Notes under the pieces: generated by a model
Seen by the model: only the letters and a program-made list of their open reading frames with translations
The model's database searches: none
What the model was told of the DNA's origin: nothing
From: Icerya purchasi
Taxonomy: Eukaryota; Arthropoda; Insecta; Hemiptera; Monophlebidae
Reading direction: 5' to 3'
DNA length: 64,000 bases
NCBI GenBank assembly: GCA_039619475.1
Contig: CM077115.1
Coordinates: forward strand, 66,532,864-66,596,863
Program-made: the position numbers and the translations under genes
In this document: one piece after another, positions 11,790-24,075 of the stretch
Numbering within the stretch: position 1 is the first letter of the stretch
Layout of the letters: each line of letters begins with the position of its first letter

Positions 11790-12040
11790 TTCAGGTGAAT
11801 TATCTTGTGAGTTTTCCGGTGAATTTTCAGGTTCCTTGGATTTCCGCCTTCTTTGTTCTTTTACCTTCGCAATTTTCTCTTCCTTCTTTGGATCTCTGTT
11901 AGTTTTGCGTCTTCTGTACTTTGCCTCTTTGTGTTTTGGTTTTTATTTTTTCCAGGGAAATTTCTGGTGAACTCCCCGGTGCACTTCCAGGTGATTTCCC
12001 GGTGAATTTTCCAGTAAATTTCCAGGTGAATTTTCATATT
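11790..12040 (+). repeat. Degenerate short tandem repeat behind the Penelope-like endonuclease
   Basis: Two clusters, about 11790-11840 and 11955-12037, of imperfect 12-bp units of the form (c)cggtgaattttc / ccaggtgaatttc. They lie 80-330 bp after the endonuclease stop and may belong to the element's 3' untranslated tail. Confidence 0.6.
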
Positions 12041-12327
12041 GTTTTCGTTTTTTATTTTTACTCCCCTTGGAGGAATTTCCTTTTTAACGGTGTTTATTTA
12101 TTATTTCAGCTGGTTTTTGGTGTTTTACTAATTTATTATGTGTTATATTAGTCTTATTTTTAAGTCCGCTGTTTTGTTTTTTTGTTTTATTTCCTTTTTT
12201 AACTCGTTGTTCGTTCGTATTTTCCTCCTTTGTCTTCGTTTCGAAATTTTCGGCTTCTATTGTTTTTGGCAGTTTTTTTTTTTATTATGTTTTCGGCAGC
12301 TTTTTCCTTATGTTTTTTTTTGTGCTC

Positions 12328-12363
<36 letters not shown>

Positions 12364-12591
12364 AAAACATATAGATATCTTTTTTATTTGTTTGTTCATT
12401 TTTCTTTTTTTGTCTACATTTGAGAGTTTTCGGCGGTTATCGATATTTTTTCGTTGTTTTTATTTTGAGTGTTGTATTTTTTGTAACGAATATATTTCAT
12501 TTTTTAAACGCAGTTGTCCGCAAATTATTTAAAATAGAAAAAACATTTTTTGTTAGACACAAGCAACGAACATATGTATTATTTTAGTTTG
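12041..12591. other. T-rich DNA with (TA)n at about 12330-12361
   Basis: Pyrimidine-rich sequence, possibly still the 3' tail of the Penelope-like element, followed by a (TA)n microsatellite. The long open frames here are T-rich or microsatellite artefacts. Confidence 0.5.
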
Positions 12592-13080
12592 TTTTTTTTT
12601 TTTTATTTAAGGTTTTTTTAGGGCATGTCGGCTAAGGACGTTTACCCAATCCAAAGGTATGACAGCATTAATGATTATATAGGAAAAATGTTAGAAATGG
12701 AGCATATGAATGAAGCTAACAAAGCAATAACCGAGGGAGAAGGAAAAGAAAAGATGCTGTGAGGCCAAAACGCAAAAGACCGGAATACAGTATCGCGCCT
12801 TCTGAAGAAATGAAAGGACATTCAAGTAAAATGTGATTCGCATCACAAATGAAGTTTGTTGCTTCCGACAGATCAAACGTCCAAAGAAGAGACTGGGTAA
12901 TGGAGAAACGGAAGAGCGAAGCAGGAAGCAAGCTGTGATTTAACCGAAGTTTAATTATAGATGAGGTGGTTGACCGCCTCATGTTGGGGAAATTCTGGAA
13001 TCAAGGGAGAAAAAGGAGGAATGAGCTGTATGGCTAAATAGAAGGAAACAGGATTAGAAAATGAAGAAGGATAAAGATCA
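12592..13080 (-). mobile_element. 5'-truncated LINE, RNase H C-terminal end, copy 1
   Basis: Poly(T) at 12592-12604 is the poly(A) tail of a minus-strand LINE. Above it is a 3' end signature (gggcatgtcggctaaggacg at about 12629) shared with copies at 16.0, 39.7 and, loosely, 43.6 kb. A minus-strand frame at 12982-12716 encodes IIKLRLNHSLLPASLFRFS followed by the zinc-knuckle-like ANHILLECPF. This is typical of the region after RNase H in I/Jockey-group ORF2. No target duplication was found. The 5' boundary near 13080 is approximate. Confidence 0.7.
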
Positions 13081-14258
13081 GAGGTTATTTGCTAATGAAA
13101 AAAAAAAAAGATGTACGATGGACTAAGAATGGAATGAAAAATAGGAGATTTAAGAGGCCAAATAGGTTTAAGACGTATGTTTTTTTAGTGATCTTCGCGA
13201 ATTTTTTTGTCAAAAAAGCAATAAACGTAATTTATTATAACTTTGAGAATATCAAGTATTTCCTCGGAAAATAAGGAAGATAGCACAGCTGTCACACTCA
13301 TTAGAGGTCATCATCAGGCGTAGATGTTTGTGTACATTCTGGAGGCCACAGTTTTCATATAAAATCAATAGGATTTAAAATTTACTTGAAGGACATGTTT
13401 TTTTTCTCCTATAGGACCTTAACTTCCTTCAAAAAAAAAAAAATTAAAAATTGCATTAGCTAGCAAAATAATATTTCCGAGGAATTTCCTTCGCTTCCAA
13501 AACAGGCGTATCATTCAAGTCCTCAACTTTCTAAAGCGGACCATTCATCCTAAAAACGTATTGTCATCTCATCTGTTGATCAAATGAACTATTACATTAT
13601 AACTGTAATCGCAGATTATTTATTTTCCTTCTTTAAGGTAACGAAAATGTGTTTTGCACACGCAACTATTGAAATTATTTTAAAAAATTTTTCAAGAAAA
13701 TGCGATGAACTCTCTAATATGTTTACAAGCGAACATTTGTCTCACACCAAAACTGAAAAAATGTATATTGACTTAGCAAATAAATTGAAAACACAGATAG
13801 AACAATAACACGCGCAAAACAACTACTTAATTCAATACTGCCGTGTTTTGTATTTTTATTAATAAAATAAAAAACTGAAGTTATCGTAGATTTAGCGGGC
13901 AGAGAGACCTATATTTTTTAGATTTAAACTTTGCCGTTATCGTTTTATATATTTACCAAAGAGAGCGCGCTGGAGACAGTTTTTTTGTTGACTTCATCGC
14001 TGGAAGCGAGAAATATGGTTTGTGAAAATTAGCGGTATAAAGTATTTCTTCAGTTCGATTAGAGTAACTTTCCATATTATTTTATACGGTTTTTCAGTCG
14101 ACTTATTAATTTTCTCCAATCTTTTTAAGCTTGATTTTTATAGCAAACACATCCGAATTAACCTTAAAACATTACGTTTTTTCGTTCAATTATGATATAG
14201 GTATAAAATGTTGCATAGGTTGCTTTTCTGCAGGCTGATCATGCCCAATTTATGAAAC
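13081..14258. other. AT-rich DNA, no feature recognised
   Basis: No family match. A 74-codon frame at 13584-13808 is rich in Lys, Thr and Asn, resembles nothing known to me and lacks supporting context. Confidence 0.5.
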
Positions 14259-14688
14259 GTACTGCTTAGGCCCGTGCTCAGAATTTTGGAAAGGGGAGGG
14301 TTTTGAAAATTTTCTTCGCATATTTATTTTATAAATAACAATATATTTTTCACTAATATTCGTACTATTAATAATTTCCATCATTTTGATTTATATATTA
14401 ATAATTTACATAAATGAATTACCCCGTATATGAACATTAACAAAAATTACATATGTTATTAATTATACTTGTAGTAAAAAATTTTGCATAAGATATTAAT
14501 GAAGTACCTAAAAATATGGAGCATATTTTTTCTTTTTTCTTTTAAAGGTAGGTAAGAACACCCTAAAAAATCATCAATATTTATTTTAAATTTGTGATTT
14601 TTTTCAGATTTTTGTGTATTCATAATAACTATTTCAGTTCTCATGGGGGGGGGGGTAACCCCCCCATGGACACGGCCTTGGTACTGCC
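14259..14688 (+). mobile_element. hAT-type MITE, long copy, with 8-bp target duplication
   Basis: The element spans 14267-14680 (414 bp). Flanks are GTACTGCT (14259-14266) and GTACTGCC (14681-14688), an 8-bp duplication with one mismatch. The ends are inverted: left TAGGCCCGTGCTCAG, right (reverse complement) CAAGGCCGTGTCCATG. G/C homopolymers sit just inside the right end. Another copy lies inverted at 30619-30916. It encodes no transposase, so it would be moved in trans. The 8-bp duplication and the TIR style fit the hAT superfamily. Confidence 0.85.
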
Positions 14689-16002
14689 CTTTTTTTCTTC
14701 TAATACGATACATTACTTTTCCTTCGTTACTTGTAGGCACGATTATTACGTTGTTACGCTTTTAGGTGCAGCATCGCGTAAGAATACTAATTAGGAGGTA
14801 TTTATTATTTTGTTGAGTCTAGTTGAATTGAGACCGCGACACATCCGCATTCGGATATATCGAATTTTTAATAGTTTCAGGTTAACCAGATCGAACTACG
14901 CTTAGGAATTATCAAGGCAGTTTTGAAAATAAGAGGAAAAATTACTATAAGATTCTTTTTCACATTATTGCAATCTGTAATATAAACGTGCGTATGGTTT
15001 ACGTAAAACGTAATTTGCTTCTGGTTTTTAGACTTCCACGTTGCTTTCATAAATAAAGAAAAGAAATCTTCGCGTTGTTACCCTATTTGTGAAAAAGTAA
15101 GTTAAGAAAAATGATTAAGCTGGTCAAATAGAGTAGAGAATAAAGAAATACCAACAACGAAAGACGGTACATATATGTTGTTTACTTTTTTATTTATTTA
15201 TTTACTTTTAAGGAGAAATCATTGAGTTTATTTTTTATATCACTTTATTGAGAGTGTAAATTTTGCTTATTTTTCATTAAGAGGTACTAATTAAAGAATA
15301 AAAAGTACACTGAAGACGGAGTTTGTCAATGTTTCTTGTATTCTTTTTTTCCTTCTTTGTTTTTCTGCAACTTGTAGAGTAAATTGAACTGATGTACAGA
15401 GAGTGCGATGTAGCGAAGTGAATTATCAATTAATAGAAATAATAGTGTCTACTGACTACGTGCCGGGCCTCTTATTCGCTCATGTTACATAATTTAAAAT
15501 CTAAAAATCATCTCGCAGTCTAAAGCGTGTTATAATTCGATGAGTGCAGAAATAGTTCGTAATCATCGTGTTTAAAATTAATTTATTTTCGTTTTCGTTC
15601 ACAGTTTATACTGTAGAATGTACTGTAAATTTGATAGCCTCCATTGAGTGATAATATTATTTTCGCCAGCGTCGTTGACGACGAAATATGAGAATTAGTG
15701 CCTAAATGAAGTTTACGTAGTGCTGCGAGTAAAAATAAATTAACTTCATTCGTCGACGCATAAAAACCTCTGGAAGACGTAATAATGCGTGACATTTGAA
15801 TGTACATCAGTATGTGGGGTAAAAAAACGATGAAAAGTCCCCTTTAACTGAATTGAAAAAAAAAAATCTATATGGATGTAGCCGATCCGTGAAGGTCAGG
15901 TACATTCGAATACTGATTTACTAGATTGAAACTGGATAGACAGCTAGGAAGAGAAAGAATTAAAAACATTTAGATGACCCGTGAATGGGATGATAATCGC
16001 AA
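14689..16002. other. AT-rich DNA, no feature recognised
   Basis: No gene or repeat family recognised on either strand. Confidence 0.5.
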
Positions 16003-16440
16003 TTTTTTTTTTTTTTTTAGATCCCCCTTTGGGCACGTCAGCTAAGGACCTACACAAACAACAAGAAAGAAAAGAGCCGTCAGTTAAATTTTGATTCGGT
16101 CAGATATGGACAATATAAAGGAACTACTAATGGATGAAATAATGGATGGCGAGAGGAAGGACAAGTTCGATAGAAAGGAATGCACGTTCAAAAAAGTGTG
16201 ATTGGCGTCGTAAACCACTGCATCATTGAGGTGGAGAGGATAATTTGGAGAGGAGACAAGGGAAAAGCGAAAACGAGAGGAAGGAAGAGCAGAATGGCCA
16301 AAATGCAAGCGAATCATAGAAATGACAACAGAATGGGGGAAGTGAAGGAAACTCAAAGAACGCCAGATATTAGAAACGAAGATTAGGTTGTATAGACAGA
16401 TAAAAGGATTGATCGTTACGAAAGGAGGAAGGGTAAATAA
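16003..16440 (-). mobile_element. 5'-truncated LINE, RNase H C-terminal end, copy 2
   Basis: Poly(T) (16003-16018) is followed by tgggcacgtcagctaaggac, the same 3' signature as copy 1. The minus-strand frame 16356-16084 encodes MIRLHFGHSALPSSRFRFS, then YDANHTFLN, and ends ISDRIKI before a stop. It aligns with copy 1 but is well diverged, so the two are separate, old insertions. No target duplication was seen. Confidence 0.7.
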
Positions 16441-17199
16441 CTGATCAAAGTTTGAGATGAAATTTAGTACATAGGGAATTCAAGTTGGAGGATGGAACTT
16501 TTTTAAAGAAGGAACGATAGGAAGCAGCGCGATTTATTACCCTATTCATGTAAATCAACTGTCACATGGGGGGGGGGGGGTTGTATATATATTTTTTTTC
16601 GCGGACAATTTATTATATCTTAAGCACTGATTTCCGTATCTGATCTTACTAACTCTTTCCTAAAATTTTTCTTCTACCGCAATTTTCTCGACTTTACCTT
16701 TCTCCTCTTTTCCCGTTTCTCACGCACAAATACTCGTTCTGTCACATTGAAATATCTGAATTTTCTTTCAACACTGTCATTAATTGCTTAGGATTTAAGT
16801 ATTGATTTGTCGGTTTTTGCCATTGTTATAAATATTTAATTTTTTCTCCTAAAGAATCGTTTCTTTTTTGTTTTTTTTTTGGATCACTTTTTTTAAAATT
16901 TTTACTCATTTTTCCTTTCTTTCAGACGTATTGATAATGTATTAATTAAAACAAACATTAACTACAGTTCAATGATAACAAACCAGATTAGTTAGTGGGG
17001 ATTGATTAGATATTATTTGCGACGGTAACTATTGAAACATTTGTTGGGCAGAATTTTTTGTAGCTGCTGTCCGTGCCCCCCCCCCCTTCGACGACATATT
17101 TTAACACCTGCTTAAATCTTTAAAATTTCTCTCTTTATACATAGTGAACCCTATGTTTTTAGTAAAGATTTAAAAAAATATTACTAATATAAAATCAAA
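16441..17199. other. AT-rich DNA with G13 and C11 tracts
   Basis: Contains a 13-base G run at 16568-16580 and an 11-base C run at 17076-17086. No gene was recognised. Confidence 0.5.
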
Positions 17200-17335
17200 T
17201 TTTAAGTACATTCCGCAACAACAAACATCAATAGTCAGACAAGGATTTAAGATTTGAAAGTAATACTTCCCAGGCAATAAATTATTAAAACTCCCGTTGC
17301 AGGATTCGTCGTTATTTATTTTTCTGTAATTTAAA
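17200..17335. repeat. Diverged dispersed repeat, copy a (copy b at 19275-19405)
   Basis: Shares with 19275-19405, in the same orientation, the series 'ag(a/g)caaggattt', 'ataaattattaaaa.ctcc' and 'gcag/cagggtt'. Both copies are about 130 bp and clearly diverged, and each lies near a G or C homopolymer. The family is unknown. Confidence 0.55.
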
Positions 17336-17586
17336 TTTAAATTTCTTATTATTATGCGTGAATGAAAATATAAAATTGTAAACAAGTTAATGTTATCCGC
17401 GAATACGCAAAGATGCATGAGCTGCGGAACACACAATAAAGTGACACTGGTCAAACTTGCACCTATGTTTTACAGAAAATATTTTGTTAAGCTCAGTTTA
17501 CAGTACATTTGTTTAACCAGTGTTTACATAATCTTTCCCGGTTTATATAAAAACATATGACTAACCAGTACACATATAAACAAAAA

Positions 17587-17729
17587 GTCATCGGTTATCA
17601 CAGGCGGACTTATATACATTTCCAATCATTCACACTAACTTAAACCACATACAATCAAAGATTCATCCGTTATCACAGACAAACTTACTTACACTTCCAA
17701 TCCTTCGCACTAACTTAAACAGTAAAAAC
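17587..17729. repeat. Tandem duplication, about 76-bp unit, two copies
   Basis: catcggttatcacaggcgga and catccgttatcacagacaaa start two neighbouring units. Both continue through 'cttccaat.ctt/attc.cactaacttaaac'. Similarity is about 85% by eye. Confidence 0.75.
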
Positions 17730-18080
17730 TGAAGCTGTTACAGTTGATCTAAACCCAATCACCATAGTATTAACAATAAAAAGACAACAATACTGGAATA
17801 CAATATAATGGGTTAGAAATATAAGTGTGGTAATATTGATTTAGGAAGTAATGTTAACAACTAAACTTAATGCTAAACTGATAACAATATACAATGGTAA
17901 ACTAAAATTAATATACTTATGTACAGAACGAAAATAAATCTAAACAATTGAGCATAGTAAATTTAATCATAATACTATCCTTCTATACACGAGCCTTTGT
18001 ATTACCTTACCAAGATATAAAATTTAGAAGTAAAAGGTCACAAATTGTCTGTTTTAAAGCTAACAGTAGCCCATGCTTAC

Positions 18081-18133
<53 letters not shown>

Positions 18134-18950
18134 TGCATTAATAAGACTAAGATTAATCAATTGCACGCCCTAAATCCCCATAAAAAGAAGTTATCTCGAC
18201 CTCAACACAATATTACAGTGTGATAAATTAAGAATAACAATACAAATTTATAGCTAAAATATTATTAAATTATTCGGAAATGTTACGAAATAATACAATT
18301 TACTAAAATTACCGTTATTAAAAATAAAACAATCTGGAAATTTCTAAAATATTATAGTAAAAAAAGTTTTTACAGAGCATTAATATACTGTCATCATCAT
18401 TATCAACATTTTCCCTTAATCCTTAGATTGTTTTGTAGCACTGATATATAAATATTTAAAAAGGAATTATAAAAAACACGATCATGAAGAATTATTTATG
18501 ATGTAACATTTTTGCGTAATTAACACTTGCGAATATTAGCAGTTCAATACTATGCCTACGTTATAAAGCTGCTTCAGACGACTTCGCCTTTTTTACTGAA
18601 ATACTTATTAGAGTCGACACTGAGCTTTATTTCTGCCAATCACACTGCTTTCATCTGTTTTTTACCTTATTCTGTGAGCTGTCCATCTCCTTTCTTACTT
18701 CTTTCCTTGGACTTTAAATGTGAATAATGTTTACTTTTTTTTTTGTTTCGAATTAATATATTTATTCTATTACGAGAAATATAATTATTATTCTCTAACA
18801 AAAAACGGTCTTCACGTTTAGTTGAAGATTCTCGGTATTGCTACAACCTGCATCTGTCGCGAACTAGCAAAAAGTTTCGTTCAACTGAAGATCACGCTCA
18901 GCCATAACTTTAAAAGAATATGAAATCGATATTGACACATCTATGGTTTT
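17730..18950. other. AT-rich DNA with a (TA)n array at about 18083-18130
   Basis: A 48-bp (TA)n microsatellite and otherwise unassigned sequence. Confidence 0.6.
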
Positions 18951-19150
18951 CTTTTTTTTATAAATAAATAAGTGACGGGTCTCACCGGGCAAGTATGCCT
19001 GTTGCCTAAGAGCTCAACGCTCTTATTATCGTTTATTCAAATCAAACATATTACAAAACAAACCGTTCATGCTTATTATATAAATCGAAAACAAATAAAC
19101 CTGAATTAATATATGTCTTAGCTTACGCGAACAGGATACTTCGTTATAAA
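18951..19150 (-). mobile_element. Retroelement 3' end, unnamed family, copy 1
   Basis: A short T-rich tract (about 18951-18960) precedes agtgacgggtctcaccgggc, then cttattatcgtttatt and aacatattac. The same series follows a poly(T) at 24462. Read on the minus strand this is a conserved 3' end with a poly(A) tail, as expected for a LINE or SINE family different from the 12.6/16.0-kb one. No coding part is recognisable. Confidence 0.55.
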
Positions 19151-21050
19151 TTGGTTGCGAGAGTTGGTCACAGGGGGGGGGGGGTAATCTTCCATAATTA
19201 CATATTTAGGAGAACACATTTCATTTGCCCGTTTTGTTCTGCATTTTCCGAAAAAACCCTGTTGGGCACTCCATAAAAAATATTCACCACAATAACCAAC
19301 TGCAGTAATTAGGCAAGGATTTCAAACTGAAATATAGATAATATTTTCTGCAGTACATAATTATTAAAAACTCCAGTACAGGGTTCTTTCTCTGTAAAAA
19401 TTAATGAACTACTGTTTTTTTGTTTTTTTTTGTTAAATTTGCGCGCTGTGTACACTTATTTAGCTAGGAGCGCGGCTTGTACATTTAAATCCTGTCATAA
19501 GAGGGTCAAATGTGATCTGAGTTACGAACAAGAGGAGAGGCCGAACCCGGGGTGTTCTTCTTATTTGCGTCGGAAATTAATAAAAGGTTTTTAGTACTTA
19601 TATATATTTGTTATGGTAATCGTTTCCTTTAAATTTTTACGTGTAATTTATATTTACCATATATAGTAATCTTTCCATTTTTTTTATTATTGTTTTATCG
19701 GGCTTTTGATTTTTTCCATTCCATTGACAAAAGCCCTCGTAATCCGGGTAAATTACCTGAAAAACGCTTAAATTATGCCCTAAAACTTTTCACAAACCGG
19801 AACAAAATCGGTTTTCGTATGATTGATAGACGGACAGACAGAGAGGCGCATTTTTTTTACTTTCATTTATGTGTGTCTGTGTAGATATAAAATGTGCTGG
19901 TATTTTGTTTTGCCTAGTTTTAATGTTACTCCATCGGACAACACAGAACGTGTTCAAAATGAAGTAGAGGGTAATTATGCTATTTTTAAAGATTTTACTT
20001 TTAGAATGTGATAACGTGATGATAAGGAGATTTTTTTTGTATTCTAATTGTTGAGAATGCTCTTTATTAATTAATGGTTTATTACGGAGGTATCTTTTGC
20101 GCGGTTTGATCCATTATCGCGATGATGATCGAAAGCAGTTATTACGCAGGAATTCATTTCAAAAATTATACGGTTTGCGCATTTTCAGTTGAAACGCGTG
20201 CGATATGATAAGCCGATAAAGGATGTGCGACTGCTTCAGGCTTCCAGATGGTTAGATGTCGGCTCGCTGTCTGTTCTGACCAACTTCGTCGGGGTGCATC
20301 TTACAAAAATAATAACACGGAAAAGATTGAGATTTGTGATAATCTTTTTTTTTCTTTCGTTGCACATTTTATATAACGCGTCGTCGGTATACATATATTT
20401 CGTATTATTGTTATTATTATTACGGCCGCATAGGCATTTATTATCATTATTAACGTTATATTTCGAAGAATACGCGGGAAGAGATTAAAAGTATTTCGCT
20501 TAAGGCTTACTTTATCGCTACGCGGTTTTAATCTTTCAAATAATTTCCCGTATATGATTATTATTAACAACGGTATTTTTTTTTTCTGTTTCTTTCTTTT
20601 TTTCTCTTTTATTATTTTATATTCTTTTGAAAGCGTTGTGCTTCGTAAGTCGGATTCGCATCAGTTATTGTAGTATTCGAAAACTATTATTCCTCGAGAT
20701 TAGAATTTTGTCGTGTGCGTTTTGTGAAAAACGTTTTCATCAGAGGCAATTAGAGTGTAATTGCCGTTTTAATTAGAATTTGTATATCGTCGAATGATTG
20801 CAGTAATCCCGTGTTTAATTCCTAACACAGAACCGGAAGCGTAAATTTATTAATTTGTGAAATTTCCTGATAGCTATTACTTTACCGGTGAATTTCTTTC
20901 CAACAGATCGTTTTGTTCTTACAAAGAAGAAAAAAAAAAAAAAAATGGTAATGTTTTAAAAATTACCACGGAAGTTCCTAGGGTCCTCCGCGAATAAGTG
21001 TTGTTTTCTACTAAAACTCGTAAGAAACAAAGAAATATGGAATAATAATC

Positions 21051-21082
<32 letters not shown>

Positions 21083-22790
21083 TAAAAAATCTCGTTATTA
21101 AAAACTAAAAAATGACGACTAAATAAGATAACCGCATTAAAGAAAAGTAGAAACGCGAGGAACTAATTCCAACGAAATTCACGACGGCGTTTCTTAATCA
21201 AAATGCGCACCGATCTGAGAGTAAAAATCCCCTTATAGCGATTAAGCATTACCGGAAGAAATTCACGTTGAAGTATTACATTTATTTCCTATCAAGCAAC
21301 ATATTATTCCGTTGGCATCACTAATTTTAAATATACTAAATTTCCTCTCCTCGAACATTTTAATTTAAAATGCGTTACGTTACTCGCTGCTTGAATTCTA
21401 CTAGATAAGTGTAATGAATAATTACACCGCTTATTAATATACAATTAATTAAAATCGTGATACCGATTAACGTTGAATAATTTTAATTCCTTACGAAGTA
21501 GTAAAGTCAAAATACACGAAATACGTACAAGAATTCTTATTAGGCCAAAGTGGGACCACCATTATACGTATGGGACCAGCGATGAATCCAGTGCGGGTCT
21601 TGGGGGGGGGATGCCGCTCCAGACCTTAATACAAGCTGTTTAAGAATGCGGCAATTTCATAGGAAATAAAATTATTTTTATTGGCTTTGTTTACAGTTAT
21701 GTCGTGGTTCAATTAGTTGTATATTTTTAAATTTCAAAATTACGAGATTTATTTTTGACGAAAAAATGAAATTTCATAAAATAATAATAAAAAACAACAA
21801 TTTTTTAAAAATTTGACTTTGACGTTTGCTTGTTATTCTATGAAAAAAACTGATATGCTTTCATTGCAAGTATGCGAAAGATAGAAAAAATTATTATTCT
21901 CTGCAGTTGGTATTTTTTGTCAGCGTAAACGGGAACTCTCACGTTTCACGTCGATCCATTTATCATTAATACGCAATAAATTGTATTAAGACGTTTCTTT
22001 TCGGTTTTCATTTATTCTTTTTTTTAAAGCGACATGATCTATAGACAACTTCATTTCGGTCTCTGTTGGTTTTTTGACAAATGTGCTTCATCGGGCCGCC
22101 GTCCATTACTCGCATATTATCCATGTGTATTCGTTTTTAAAGTGTGTTCGGTATTTTCGCAACTTTTGGTAATATTGTACGAATATATATGTGCACATTT
22201 GTGCCATGAGTGTTTATATTTCAGTCGTAAAAATATTGCGATTTATTATTTATCTTAGCAAGAAAAAAAATTTTAAAATGATGTAAAAAGGCTATATATA
22301 AAAAGACGTCTATCACTTCGACTGCTAAATGCCCGTAAAAAACACAAAGAAATATATTCATAAAAGTCAACGTGTGCAGTCATTGAAAACATTTTCCAAC
22401 CATCCGGAAAGCGAATTCGAAGGCTCAATCCTGTGTGTTTTTAGATTGGATAAAACGTTTTTATCTTTATTAATAAACATTAGTTTGACTGTATTGAATA
22501 GATTAGTATAATATTAATTCAACGTATTACAGTATTATATATTCTAGTTGGTTTCTTGCCGCCCGGGGTAATCGTTCAGCTTAAAGTTGTAAATTGTCAT
22601 AGATAAAAGTTTAATTGTAATTTATGATTCCAATAAGTAAAATCATTTCCGAGCTATTGTATATTTGAATATTTTTGTCGTTTCTGAACCGTCTTATTCA
22701 AATTCCGTACATTACATGTGTACAAAATCCAAAAAATCGCTTTAAATTTACTTTAAAACGTTAAATTACTTTAGGAACACCTTTTTTTTT
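19151..22790. other. AT-rich DNA; repeat copy b, G12 tract, long poly(A)
   Basis: Holds a G12 tract (19173-19184), copy b of the 17.2-kb repeat (about 19275-19405), poly(A) tracts at about 20931-20944 and 21052-21079, and a G9 tract (21602-21610). The open frames at 19690-20570 and 22034-22511 are T- or A-rich and resemble no family. Confidence 0.5.
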
Positions 22791-22799
22791 CGCCTATAC

Positions 22800-22884
22800 C
22801 TCATCATCAGGCACAGAGTACACATTTTATTAAAAAGTATATAAATTGAGTGTGTACTCTGTGTTGTTGGCTGATGATTTAGTC
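22800..22884. repeat. Imperfect inverted repeat (hairpin)
   Basis: tcatcatcaggcacagagtacaca is answered by tgtgtactctgtgttgttggctgatga with a loop of about 30 bp. This gives a stem of roughly 22 pairs with a small bulge. It could be a miniature element or a transcribed hairpin. Function is unknown. Confidence 0.6.
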
Positions 22885-23059
22885 TGAAAAAGCATAAGTA
22901 ATTTACTTTAATTATTCAAAGTAAATTTATACTGATTTTTTTTATTAAGCGGAATCTTGCTGCCACGTGAATTACATTTATTTCAGTGTAATTAAAGTAC
23001 TTTTCATTTTGATTTTTGTACATTTATTGAACTTAATTCATTTTGAGTATTAATTGCTG

Positions 23060-23117
23060 ATACGTTAACACAACATTTATTGGTTCTGGGGCGGTACGAA
23101 GTTCGCCGGATCAGCTA

Positions 23118-23118
<1 letters not shown>
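23060..23118 (+). mobile_element. Helitron-like 3' terminus
   Basis: The segment ends ...ggggcggtacgaagttcgccggatcagCTAG followed by T. A small GGCG/CGCC hairpin lies about 10 bp upstream of a terminal CTAG, and a T follows, as in Helitron 3' ends (CTRR, insertion between A and T). No 5' TC terminus or Rep/helicase sequence was found, so the element's length is unknown. Confidence 0.4.

Positions 23119-23154
<36 letters not shown>
23119..23154. repeat. (TA)n microsatellite
   Basis: A TA array squeezed between the Helitron-like end and a TA-targeting Tc1/mariner element. Confidence 0.9.
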
Positions 23155-23158
<4 letters not shown>

Positions 23159-24075
23159 GGTTGGTCTATAAATTTTGGTCACCCCTTTCGCATTGCGTGG
23201 AAAAATAAGTCAGCAAAAACTAAATGACATGCGCTTGTAGTGTGGAGTGTTTTACATTAACTCTGTACATTTCAGCTCAGTAGCTACATATAGACGCCTG
23301 TACGGGACATGCGCGCGAAGTCGTATTGGATTCCGCCTACGGGGTTTCGTGTTAAAAAAAACGCAATTTTTTTACAAAATTTTAATATACATTTCAGTTG
23401 TCGTTTACATTTTTATCTCTCCCAAAATGCCTCGTTATATTTGTTTTCTACTCATTTCATCTTTAAAGTTTTCTCAAATTTAGCCTGAGGAACGCGTTTA
23501 AGGAAGTCTTAACAAGCGCGGGCTGCTTATGTGCCACGTAAGGCTTTTTGAGTATTGGAATGAGCAACAAATTATAGGGCGCGACGCTAGGACTATACGG
23601 AGGATGTGTCAACACCTCAATATTACGTTTTCGTAATAATTTAGTCGAAGGTTTCGACGTATGAGGCTTGACATTTTCATTGAGTCCGTTGTTCTCACGA
23701 AAACACACCGGCATCAAAAATCTCACGCGAAAATCATTTCGTTAGAACAATACACGTGCACACGTAGAAAACGTTTAAACGGTACTGCCTTTTTTCCTCC
23801 AGCAGCTCAAAATGTCTGCTTTCTAACCTTGTTGTCCTCTTATCCGGAACAGTGTTACCGCGCGAGTCACCGCGACTTTGCCACCCGATTAGGAAGCCGT
23901 AGGAAGATTTCGATGCGACTTCGTGCAGGTGGCCCGTACGGGTGTCTGTTTGAAGCTATCAAGCTGAAAATTTTCAGAATTAATATAAAACATAAACGCG
24001 TGTAATTTAGTTTTCGCTGATTTATTTTTCCGCGCAATGCGATGGACGTGGCCAAAATTGATGGACCAACCTATG
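23155..24075 (-). mobile_element. Tc1/mariner deletion derivative with long inverted repeats
   Basis: 921 bp flanked by TA (23153-23154 and 24076-24077). The ends read CATAGGTTGGTCTATAAATT and, reversed from the right, CATAGGTTGGTCCATCAATT. The inverted similarity continues for about 190 bp to roughly 23345 and 23885. Between the arms is a remnant of transposase on the minus strand. The copy is too short for an autonomous element and seems to have lost the transposase N-terminus and middle. Confidence 0.85.
23463..23726 (-). pseudogene. Mariner transposase C-terminal fragment
   Basis: 87 codons with the familiar mariner C-terminal series VKPHTSK, LLRKRNIEVLTHPPYSPSVAP and LLIPILKKP. The two catalytic positions expected here are lost. 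The HDN of the second motif reads NEN, and the Asp after APC reads Asn (APYN). Enclosed by the inverted repeats at 23155/24075. Inactive. Confidence 0.8.

Noticed and set aside
12138..12532. Several overlapping open frames with YIYIYIY runs
   Set aside because: They are translations of a (TA)n microsatellite and T-rich flanks. The same applies to frames at 6593, 17948, 26463 and 60334.
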